Shown here piece after piece: positions 43,901-55,900 of a stretch of 64,000 nt of DNA. Where the stretch lies: the NCBI GenBank assembly GCA_030710605.1, contig CP092877.1, forward strand, positions 4,345,874 to 4,409,873. The letters run 5' to 3'. Numbering within the stretch: the stretch's first letter is position 1; every line of letters starts with the position of its first letter. Under the pieces are notes generated by a model that was not told the origin of the DNA, did not search any database, and saw only the letters and a program-made list of their open reading frames with translations. This stretch comes from Cordylochernes scorpioides (taxonomy: Eukaryota; Arthropoda; Arachnida; Pseudoscorpiones; Chernetidae). The position numbers and the translations under genes were made by a program.

Positions 43901-46900
43901 TCAAGTAAAAGCGTTACTACTAGTTGACAATTCTCCTGCTCATCCAACAGAGCTGATCAGTAATGACGGCAACATTAAATGCAAGTTTTTACCACCTAAT
44001 ACAACATCTGTATTGCAGCCTATGGACCAGGGAGTTATTGTTGCCTTTAAAAGGTTGTATAAACGAAGACAGTTAGAAAGTTGTTTAGTATTTTCAAGTG
44101 ATGCAGATCAGCCAAATAACTCTGTGGGTGAACAAACTTTTTCTAATTTAAAAAAGTACGACATCAAGAAAGTGATATTCAATTTTGGAAATTCTTGGGA
44201 TGAATTAAAATCTTCTACAATAAGAAATGGATGGAAGATTTTGCTTGAACACAAAAATAATTCAGATTTGGAAACAGCAGGTGATGCATTACAATTATCC
44301 GAGGATGAATCTGATGAAGATGAACAAGAAAATAGACGGCTGGAGCAATTATTTCAAAGAGCTAGAATTGAAGTAAATCAAGAAAGCATTAATGAATGGA
44401 TCGATATAGACCTTGATGATCCAGGTCACAATGTTCTTAGCAATGATGATATAGTTGAAGCTGTTTTGAGTGAAAAAATGGAAATCAGCAGTTCTGATGA
44501 TAGTTCCTCAACTTCTGAAGACAGTTTGGAGCCGGATGTTCCCAGATGCGAAGCGTTGAAAAGTTTGGATGTTGCATTAAAATATTTGGAAAAGCGCACT
44601 GAACCAGAAATGCTTGCAAGCTACAACACCATCAATAGTCTTCGAACTATGCTTATGAGAGAAGAAGAAGCTTTGTTAAACAAGCCAAAGAAACAGACAA
44701 CAATCAGCAACTTCTTTGCCAAGCCATAACTTAATTGGCCATCAATTGCATTACATACATAATAAAATATTTTACTATTTTTCATCGGTTTCATGCTCAA
44801 AACTCATAAAAGTCAAGGAACATTTGATTAAAAATCGTAATTAAAATTATGTAATGTACATATAATATTCAACCTAAAATTGTTCATATGCTTCAAAATC
44901 TTTGTCTGTCATCTAAATGCCTATTTATGCCACATAAATATTCACAAATCTAACTCTCTCAAATTCGGAAAATCCTCAAATTCGGAATACCTTGCGCCCC
45001 AAGCTTTCCAAATTTGAGGAGTTCTACTGTAATTTCCTCAGGTACAAATTTTTTATTAGAAACGCTAACCCACCCCCTTCTTTATTTCTATCTTTTCTGA
45101 GGATATTGTAACTTTTATATTTCAGTTTGTACTTTTCATTTATTTTGGTTTCCTGTAGGGTTAAAATTTGTACCTAGTGTTTGTCAGCTATTTCCAGTAT
45201 TTCTTCTAGTCAACCAGTGAATGTACGTAACCAAACGGGTCATCTTGTAGGTGGAAGTTTCTATTTGCGTGTAGCAATATCATGGCATCAATGTATACTT
45301 GGGCACAATCTGGATACATAGTTGATAACATGTGGATTAAATGTTTTTTTTTTTTGCTTATCCCTAGTACATGTGGTACAGGCCATGATAATCATGGTGG
45401 GTAGTTAGCGACTGCTTTTACTGTAAGTGCACCACATGTCTACACATGTGAAACGCAGTTCGACTTTACAAATGTGCCAGAGCCCCGTTTGGTTACTTGC
45501 ACTCGCTGGTGGGGTTGGACTTTTGCAAGAATCGGGGGCCATTGGAGCATTTTTTTTTTTTTAAACAGAAAAAAGTGTTCAATGCGGGAATCGAACCCGG
45601 GTCGTAGCAGTCGAAAACCAAACGGTTTTCACTGACCCCCGAATTGAATGTGGAGAGGGGAAGTAAAATCGTAAAGAAGAGGGTAAAGGTTAACATAATA
45701 ATAATAATAATTATATCATTGTTGCAACAAAATGATGCTGTGTATAAATTGTACAATGTTATTTTTAGCTACCCAAAACAAACTCTTTTAATTGATAAGG
45801 CACAATTTGGATTATAGATTATAAACACAAGGTAATAATAAGACCAAATCCAAATAAATAAATAGTGGTTTATTTTTTATTTGGATTTGGTCTTATTACC
45901 TTGTGTTTTTAAACTCTTTTAACGATTTTTTAAGACTTGTGTAAAGATAAATAAAATTTACTTTAATGTATATAACTGTGTATTTTTTAAATTTTATTTT
46001 CATATTTACAAAGCTAATATTTTAATAATATAGAAAGATTGAGTTAAAAATGATTTATTTCAACCTTTTATTTATGTTTTGTTCCAACATTTCGGCGACC
46101 TACTGTCACCTTTTTCAAGGAACTCTATTTTGATAAATCTGAAGCCAAGTTTTGAATGGTCTGACATTTTGAAACGCATAGAGTGTGCAGTGCATCAATA
46201 ATGAAATGGAATAAAGTTTTTTAAAAAAAGGTGTTGAGTAAATAATTTTCATTTAATTATAAAGCCAACCTGCAAAATGGCGTTTTCAATAGAATATTTA
46301 CTTATTAAACTTATGCAGGTTACATAAATGATAAATGTGGTAACCTGCCCATCGCAGTGAGCGGAGGAGGTCATTGTTCAAGCTCTGCAGCCATACATTG
46401 TCTCCCTGGCCTATGGAGTGGTATCCTGTGATGGCTACACCTGGACCACAGACAACAGGGAGGCCTTCATCCCACTTACACCCCCTATAAGAGGAGGTTG
46501 ACAAGATGGTTGTGGGCCATCACAGAATGGCAGGGAGGATCAGCTTACACCTGGGCAGAAGATTATTCTTCATGAATTCCTCAACATCTCTCACATAACC
46601 CAGTGTGTGTTGACCTATGTTTGGAATGATCATAGCGCAATCTGACATGACCAATGATCAGACTGTCTCGTTGAGAGACCGAGGGTTGCTGTGTTTTTGG
46701 GCGATCTTTCATGGGAGACTCTACTGTATATCTGACACAGAGGACTTTATCTTGGTTATGGCATTCAATCAAATTATGGAAATAAGCTTCAAGGACATTA
46801 GAATTACATTCAAATATTTACATTGAGAAAAGAGTTCTTGCACAAACAATTGAACAAAGGCCAGTTATACCTGAATTAATTAGAGACAATAAAGCGGTAT

Positions 46901-49900
46901 CTATAATCAAGAAATGAAACTATTAAACAACACATTTTTCTTTTCAAATGAAATACTCTGTTCTTAACCGCAATGAAAAAATTTCAATTTTTTTGCGGAA
47001 GAGCATTGCTGATACAAATATTTTCAGGTAATTACGCAGTCCTCGAAGCCTATATCCATAATTTGATTAAATACCAAGGCCAAGATCCAACTATGCAGTG
47101 CCTGGTATATAAGCGGAATCATTTAATATAATACTATAGCTCTAAAAAGTGGTATGGCAAATTAAATTGGTGAAACCATTGGGGTAGTTCACCATTGATG
47201 AGTCAGGCTCTCCCAATATTTCTTCATTGTAGTTAAGAACAGCATGTGGTGCGTTTCATTTGAGAAGAGAAAAATCTGTGCTTTAATATAGTTTCATTTC
47301 TTGAATAACTCTAAATGCCAAAGAAATCAGCTTTGTTGACTGTAAAGACAAAAAATATTGAAAAAAATTGGCCATTCTAAAAGCACAATTCATACTATTC
47401 TTCTAGCGCCATCTTTAATAAGAAGGTCAACCATCATAGATCACCCTGTTCTGAGCAATTCCCTTCACCTCCCTGTATCCTCCAATTACACAGACCATCA
47501 AGCTTCCTTAGTCTGCCTCTCCTTCATCTCTCAGTATTGTAAGAGATTCTTGGTGTGCTGCAAACTTCCATTTCCTTTTGATTACTTCTAATTTCAGGAT
47601 ATACTCTGCTAATAAAACCTCTACAAACATGTTTGTTTGCCATCCTATCTGTCCATTTGTTCTTGAGAATTCTGATAACACATCAGATATTAATTTTTTT
47701 TTTTTTCTGATGAATAAGCAGAATACTGCTTTTACTGTATTTCTAACTCCGCCTTTGCCGGTCCCAAGCCCGGATGAAAAAGGAGGAGGGGGAGCAGTAA
47801 CAAGCTCGGTATACAGGATGAGCAGCGTTTATACTCCATGTTAGGAGCGGCTGTACATGGCATCTGTTCCTCATGTTAGAGGCGGTCATTTCTTTTGGAG
47901 CTAAGTCGGCCTGCCACTGAGTAGTGCTCCCAGTCTTAATGACAAAGGCAGACGCATTCTACTTCATCCAGTGTGAAGATAAGAAGAAGAAGACTGTATT
48001 TCTCAATATTGACTCAGCACAATACACTAAGATAAATAGATCTCAGCAATATAGGATGAATGAGAAGAGGACTTAAAAGACACATAGAGAGAATAGGTAT
48101 ATGTAGAAATAAAGAAGACTTACATAGATGTTAGCCAGGTTGACACCCCCATACACCAGGGGGAGGACAAAGTAGGGGTCTGGCAGTGTCAAGTTCTGGA
48201 ACCACAGCATTCCTCCGACTGGAGTCCCAGGAACACCTTCTCAGTGTCTGCGCACCCCTACTTTGTTGGTAACTGAGATATTGTCATTCAATCAACAATC
48301 ATAAAACAAAAAATTGGAACAAAAATAAAAAACTACACATAAAAATGATTATTAAATTATTAATAAAAGACAATTCGCTGAGGGCAAAGTTTCTTTTATG
48401 TATATCGGCAATACAAGCTTTTGGGCTCAACAGCCCTTCGACAGGTATAACTACGCTACTGAAGTTTTTTGAATCTAATCCATATATATATCTAATTCTC
48501 TAATACACTAACCCTCGCAGACAGACTAAGACATAATATTAAAATACAATATAACGCGGCTAATGATTGTAAAACGAAAATAGCAAGTATACCGCGAATG
48601 TTTCTTTTATACAAAAATCAAAATTTATTTAAAAGAGAAATAGCGACCATTTCTAACTTTTTTGAATGAAGTATGAGAGGGTGAAAATATGAAGAGTAAT
48701 GGCGAACGGAAAAATAAAAGTGTCCAGGGGCGGGAATCGAACCCACAATCTTCTGCTTACCGGGCAGGTGCCTTGTCCACTCGGCTACCCTGGACGTATT
48801 TTTCCGTTCGTAACTAATACTTAAAGTAATTTTAAAATACAATATAACGCGGCTAATGATTGTAAAACGAAAATAGCAAGTATACCGCGAATGTTTCTTT
48901 TATACAAAAATCGAAATTTATTTAAAAGAGAAATAGCGACCATTTCTAACTTTTTTGAATGAAGTATGAGGAGGGTGAAAATATGAAGAGTAATGGCGAA
49001 CGGAAAAATAAAAGTGTCCAGGGGCGGGAATCGAACCCACAATCTTCTGCTTACCGGGCAGGTGCCTTGTCCACTCGGCTACCCTGGACGTATTTTTCCG
49101 TTCGTAACTAATACCAAGTTTGTTCAAACATTCGATTCCTAATGATGCAACCATTTCAGTTCTAGAACTCTTGAACTTTCTTTTTCTGCAATCAGCAGCT
49201 TTATGTCCCTTTTTCCCACAGAAGTGGAAGTTAAATGGGAATCCTTTCGCCTTTGGCTTCGATGTACTTGAGAAAGGCTTTCTTTCCGAATTACCAAGGA
49301 ATACCTTTTCTTCAGAATCAGTTGTACCGTTTAATTCAGTTTGTCTGATTGCCTCCTCCAGCATTTTTACTTTTAAAGTTTCAAAGTTCGGCAACTTGTC
49401 TCTAGTTTCAATGGTAGTTCTAAAACCCTCATAACTCTCGGGAAAGCTACACAACAGAAGGATGGAAAGGAAGTCTTCTGGGACTTGTGCATCCATTTCA
49501 CTCAACTTGTCAGCCAAACTGCTAAATTTGTTGAGATAATCCTGCATCCTTTCATTTGGTTTCATTTTCAATAATATTAACTGTTTCGTAAGAAACACCT
49601 TCGTTGCAGGTCCTTTTGGCTGATGCACTTCATTTAAAAGCTTCCATGCCTCTGCAGAAGTTTTACATCTCTTCACGTGTATTATTTCTGAAGGACTTAA
49701 ACTTAGGACTATAGTTGCTAGCGCCTTCTGGTCATTCTTCTCCCATTCAGCAGATTCTATTTCGGTTTCAGGTTTGATCCTTATGCTATTTGCATAATCC
49801 CAAAGTTCGGAATGAATTAGAATCATATTCATTTGCATCTTCCATGTCTCGTAATTTTCGGAATTCAATTTTTCAATTTGGTAAAGACTTGACATTTTTG

Positions 49901-52900
49901 AAATATTCTTACCAGATGCAATTTTATTGGCGCATTCCTGGGCCCATAACCTGTTGAAAAAGGAGGAAGATAGGAGAGGGCACTGAACACCGGAGGATTT
50001 TATTGAACCGGTTACGGTAAGATAACACAACTAACGTACTTAAGTATTAGTTACGAACGGAAAAATACATCCAGGGTAGCCGAGTGGACAAGGCACCTGC
50101 CCGGTAAGCAGAAGATTGTGGGTTCGATTCCCGCCCCTGGACACTTTTATTTTTCCGTTCGCCATTACTCTTCATATTTTCACCCTCTCATACTTCATTC
50201 AAAAAAGTTAGAAATGGTCGCTATTTCTCTTTTAAATAAATTTCGATTTTTGTATAAAAGAAACATTCGCGGTATACTTGCTATTTTCGTTTTACAATCA
50301 TTAGCCGCGTTATATTGTATTTTAAAATTACTTTAAGTATTAGTTACGAACGGAAAAATACGTCCAGGGTAGCCGAGTGGACAAGGCACCTGCCCGGTAA
50401 GCAGAAGATTGTGGGTTCGATTCCCGCCCCTGGACACTTTTATTTTTCCGTTCGCCATTACTCTTCATATTTTCACCCTCTCATACTTCATTCAAAAAAG
50501 TTAGAAATGGTCGCTATTTCTCTTTTAAATAAATTTCAATTTTTGTATAAAAGAAACATTCGCGGTATACTTGCTATTTTCGTTTTATAAGACATAATAT
50601 AACCAAAAGCAACACTCCTACAGATTCCCTCAGCAAAAATAATGTAATATATTCAGTATCATGCCTGCAGTGTGAAGCTACGTATGTGGGAGAGACGGGG
50701 AGAACAGTGAGGATCCAAATGACCGAACATGAAAGATCAGTTAAAAGAAAGGATCCCCGTTCTCTTGTATACCAGCATATCACAGGCCATTCATCCAATA
50801 TTAGTGAACCTTCAACCCATTATCAGGATATAAAGAGCAAGCACCAGCGCCTTGTACTCGAAGCTATACTCACTAAAAAACTCAAAGGAATCAATAGATC
50901 GATAGATTTGCCCGACGTATATCATAGTATAATTCCGGAACCTCCAGCCTAAACAATAATCTCCGGCTTCCCAATTTGTTATTTACTGTAATCACATAAC
51001 CTCAATATAGAATTAGCATTAACCAATAATTTATTTTTATTTTTTATTTTTATTTTTAACTGTACTATGTAAATCAGTTTTTGCATATCTATCTTATATT
51101 TCCTGCTTCTTTGTATGTATATATATAGATTAGATTCGAAAAACTTCAGTAGTGTAGTTACTACCTGTCGAAAGGCTGTTGAGCCCGAAGCTTGTATTGT
51201 CGATATATATAAAATAAACTTTTCCCTCAGCGAATTGTCTTTTATTAATAATTATACCGAAGGAATTATATTAACAACGAATATTAAATTATTTACACCC
51301 CAGATCAATCCCCCACTGAAGAGATGTCAGGAATTCATCAGGTGTCACAGGCTGCCCTGAAATTGGACAGAATCTGTTTTAGAAAGTGGTTGCTGTCCTC
51401 AACACACACTGGGTTATGTGAGATGTTGAGGAATTCATGAAGAATAATCATTCTGCCCAGGTGTAAGCTGATCCTCTCTGCCATTCCACGATGGCCCACA
51501 ACCATCTTGTCAACCTCCTCTTATAGGGGGTGTAAGTGGGATGAAGGCCTCCTTGTTGTCTGTGGTCTAGATGTAGCCATCACAGGATACCACTCCATAG
51601 GCCAGGGAGACAATGTATGGCTGCAGAGCTTGAACAATGACCTCCTCCCTCACTGTGATGGGCAGGCTATCACTGATGATCCCCCTTTCCTTCGGTACAG
51701 GAATGTCCTTTAAAAAGTGTTGTTGATGTTGAGTCCTTTCTCCACCAGTAACTCTGCCATCTTACAGCTTGCCAGTTCAACCAGAACATAGCTGGACATC
51801 TTCATGACCTCAGAAATTGATACTTTTCCCAACAATTCCTCCAAGGCCTTCATGTAGTACATAGAATTGAAGTACCATTTAACATAGCAGCATTGGTTGA
51901 ATGACGCAGTTGCTGCCTTGCTCAGGGTCGGCTGTTGCCTCCTGCTCCTGACGAAGGTCTTGGTCATCCCTCTTGGCCCATTGAAGCTGACTTTTAGGAT
52001 ATGATCACTTTCTTTTTATGGTTTATAGTTTGGAAAGGCATTGTCATCTTTTTCTGAAGCCTCAACCTGCTTCGCACAATTTGTATTGGTTCCATTTTTT
52101 TTTGTGTAGACTGATTTACATCTATGCTTCCTTTCAAGGAAAAATTTGCATATCCTAGTGTTAAAGAATTTGTACAAATATATTTCTGTATTTGTACATT
52201 CATCTGTTGCCCACAATGGCACTCTCACCATCATGCTGTTTGTTCTTCCTGCTACCTGCCAAATATTGGTTGAAAACCTTCATAACTTCCACTTCTATCC
52301 CTAAAAGTGCAAATTTCACACACCAAGCAGCCGGGAGGGAGAGAGAGAGGGAAGTATTCTAACTTTGGTAAACAAAGATTTTTGTTGAAACATTGATGAA
52401 ATTGAAACTTATCTCTCTGGTGGTTCAAATAAATAGGACTGCCAGGCAGGCAACCTCTTGTCTTCAAGAAGAATATAAGCTATTGGAAGTAGAGGTGATC
52501 TGGTTATCTAAACTGCCAACTACTGCGACAGAACATGGGTTCAAAGCCTAAATTGTGCAATTTTTTTTACTATTCGTTTTTTTTTTTTGCTTATACCTAG
52601 AACATGTGGTACAAGCCATGATAATCATAGTGGTTAGAAGTAGGCGACTGCTTTTACTGTAAGTGCACCACATGTCTACACATGTGAAAAGCAGTTTGAC
52701 TTTGCATTTACAAATGTGCCAGAGCCCCTTTGGTTACTTGCATTCGCTGGTGGGGTTGGACTTTTGCAAGAATCGGGGGCCATTTCAGCATTTTTTTTTT
52801 AAATCGGAAAAAAGTGCCCAATGTGGGAATTGAACCTGGGTCATAGCGGTTGAACCAACGGTTTAGACCACCCTTCCACCGACCCCTTATTCTAAATTGC

Positions 52901-55900
52901 TTCACTAACCCCCATGATTCTTGCACAAATCCAAACCCACTAGTTAGTGCAAGTAAATAAAAAGGGTTTGGCACCTTGAAGTGAAAGTCAAACTTTTTTA
53001 AGTGTGGACATTTGGTATCAACGCTTACAGAGAAGTGGGCAACACAAAGCTTGTACCCATGTTGAGATAATAAAGTAAACTCATTACTGGAGTGAAAATG
53101 ATTCCCAAATAGCCATCAAATATTATTGTGAAAAAATAGAAGCAATTAAACTAAACTATTCAAATCAAACATAACTTACAAGGTTTGGGAAGTGTGGATA
53201 ACAACTCACATAGCTTTGGACAGGGAAATGTGGGGAAGTGTAGTTAACATATACAAGGTTTGGGAAGGTAGAGATATGTATGTGACTAACAATTCTTTTG
53301 TGAGAATTCAAAAGAGCAGTTTTACCAGACATCAAAGTCTAAAAAGTCTTAACCCTAAGTTACTCACGCTCACTTTTGAGACGTAACTACTCGCGCTGGG
53401 TGTAATACACCCGGTGTTTTAACCTGGTGAAATATCACTTAAAACAAAATAATTTTCGAAAATTTTTGTATGATATAATTATTTTATTAACGAATAAGAT
53501 ATTTTAATCAATAATTTGAGTAATATTTATATTTTAAAATATTTTTAAAACTAAAATGTTAATTTAGGCACCAAATCAATTTTGTTGAATTTTGGGATAC
53601 CATTTTTGAAATATTTACATACATTGCCTACACATTATAATAGAATGTTCTTAACAAACATTATTTTGGCACTTCTGGCATAGTGTTTTGGTCTTACGAT
53701 CTTTTATATACAAACAAAGATGGCATCTTTTCTGGGTCTTTGAAAGAGGTTCTGGAATGTCTTCTTCCTAAAATATAAAACGATTAGAGGTAAATTTTTC
53801 AATTATATTTTGACATAAAACTCAACATAGTTTCTGGTGACTGACCAGCATGTTTCCGGACAATACTTCGAAGTAGTTTCGAAAAGGATTTGGTAGTATA
53901 CCTGATATGATGATACTCTGTTAGGAAATCCTTTCTTCTTCTGTAAATGTTTTTGGGGTTGATTCCCATCAAAATAAGTTTGGAATTAACTCCAGAAATA
54001 TTTAAAAGTTCAAAAAAGATACACAGAGGCCATCTTTTGGTGCGTCGTCCCACGGAATAGAGTGATGTCTTTTGATCCAATAGGTCCATCCCTCCTTTTG
54101 TCATGTAAAAAGTAATAATTTCTGGCTTCTTCTTTTCATTTGTCTCTTCATTAATTGTTGCTGTTGAGTGTATTGTAGATAAAAGAATGACACTTTTGCC
54201 CCTTTCAGGAGCATATGATACAAGGGATGCATTTTTTTGAAAACTAAAAATTGAGCTAAACACTTGTCGTGCGCGATTTGGCATAAATTCAGGTGGTATT
54301 TCTTTTTTTTTTTTCTTTTTGAGTGTTCCTACTAAGGTCAGTTCATGGTCATTCAAAAGAGATACTGCAAGAGGATAGCTGGTATACAAATTGTCAGTAG
54401 TTATGTCGCGTTTTGACCCGGAGATTGGAAGTACAAGTCTTTCAACTACATTGTTGGGAGAGTTACTTATTTGATAAGGGCCTTCAGGTTGCTTGCCAGC
54501 GTATATTTCAAGATTCACCACATAGCTTTTGCGGGAACAACATAACACATAAGTCTTTATGTCATATTTTGCGGGTCTATTGGGAAGGTACTGCTTGAAA
54601 CTACATCGGCCTTTGAATGGAATATTATTTTCATCTACTGTCAAATATTCTCCAGGATGATACATAGTTTTGCAGTTTGTAACGAATTCTTCAAATATTT
54701 CACTAATTGGTGCTAGTTTGTCAATTTTTTCTTCTTTCACGTGTGGGCAAATCATCGAAATGCAAACACCTGAGTAAAAATAAAAATCACTCGCGATTCA
54801 TTACAGACCGGAGAATTTCAAATCTGGTTCCATCATCTGCCCATATTTCTTGATAGGAAAGATGGCAGGCCTTTCTTGTCCCAGAAAGTAACAGAAATCC
54901 AAAAGGAGCCCAAATTTCTACATCATTAGTATCTTTTGTATCCCTTTCTTGAGAAAAATTTCCTCGAATCCTTGAGATATATTGATGTTGTTGTTGTTTC
55001 TTATCCCCTTGTGTAAAGATTACACGAATTCCATGAGTTCATGCTCCTCGAGCTGTTTTATGATGAGCAGCGGCCTCTCCCAAAGGTCCTGTTTAGTGCA
55101 TCTAATGCAAGCCAAAATGTGTTCTGGAGCTGCAGGTACCAAACTACATTTTGGGCAAGTGGGATAAATTTTGTTATTATTTTCTATCTTCAATGGCTTG
55201 AGATGGCCCGTTCTAAATCTTGTTAGTGTTGTTTGATGCTGTCTATTTCTGATCTTCAGAGCTCCTCCTGGGTTCACTCCACTGTACCAACTGTGCTTAG
55301 GTGGGATCCTCCAGTTCTTGTTTATTTTTGTTTTGGCTATTGTTTCTATTTCTTTAAAAGTAAGTTTATTTTTCTGTGGCAAGGGTTCTTTAGTGCCTTT
55401 TTTCGCTAGCACATCAGCAGCTTCATTGCCTTCAATGCCAACGTGTGAGGGTATCCATTGAAGGTGAATTTTTGAGGTTTTTGAGAGTTTTTGGAGATAA
55501 CCAATTATGTTCCTGCTTACTTTGTCTCTGAGTTCCCCTGTGTGACTCAAGTGTTGTATGGCACTTCTACTATCAGTAAGAATCCAGATATCTTGATAAT
55601 TAGTATTTCTGATGGATTTTAAGGCTTCATAGATGGCTATAAGTTCTGATCTGAAGACTGAGCAAAAATCTGGGTTTCTTCTGTTCATTTTCTCAATGCC
55701 ATTTGTGGTTTTGATGAGACAGCCACTGCCAGTGTGTCCTAGCTCGTCTCTGCTACCATCGGTATAGATAGTTATTGCATTTTTAGGAATGTTATTAATT
55801 ATTTCTAATGATAATTGTTTTAAGTATTCTGGATTTTGGTATTGTTTGTTGGTGGGTTCATTTAAAGTGGCATTAAAAATAACATTTTGTAGTGGTTTGC

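Larger units (their letters stand above)
48539..50588. mobile_element. Composite: inverted T-unit dimers around a captured copia gag
   Basis: Two minus-oriented 294-bp T-units (48539-49112), a copia fragment (49113-50035) and two plus-oriented T-units (50036-50588) form a symmetric block. It is flanked by AAGACATAATAT on both sides (48527-48538 and 50589-50600), a 12-bp target duplication that splits the Penelope-like frame. Each unit has a tRNA-like domain on top of a 14-bp stem (CGAACGGAAAAATA / TATTTTTCCGTTCG). Confidence 0.7.
48500..50952 (+). pseudogene. Penelope-like GIY-YIG endonuclease, interrupted
   Basis: The part before the insertion (TLTLADRLRHNI, about 48503-48538) and the part after it (RHNITKSNTPTDSLSK from 50589) join in frame once the 12-base duplication is removed. 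The catalytic region reads VSCLQCEATYVGETGRT, VRIQMTEHERSVKR and SLVYQHITGHS, the GIY-YIG-type pattern at the C-terminus of Penelope-like polymerases. The frame ends IPEPPA-stop at 50952. The RT domain that normally precedes it is missing. Confidence 0.7.
48355..51265 (+). mobile_element. Penelope-like element remnant, split by composite insertion
   Basis: The ends are inverted copies of one terminal repeat: TTATTAATAAAAGACAATTC at 48357 and GAATTGTCTTTTATTAATAA near 51230, both linked to a stem-loop region (CTGTCGAAAGGCTGTTGAGC then CCGAAGCTTG at 51165-51200; a reverse copy near 48425-48455). Between them lies a GIY-YIG endonuclease frame, cut in two by the element at 48539-50588. RT is absent. 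Confidence 0.7.

Noticed and set aside
48721-50437. Four working tRNA-Thr genes
   Set aside because: They lie in mobile 294-bp repeats, have C33 instead of T33 and a mismatched anticodon stem; tRNA-like parts of a repeat are more likely.
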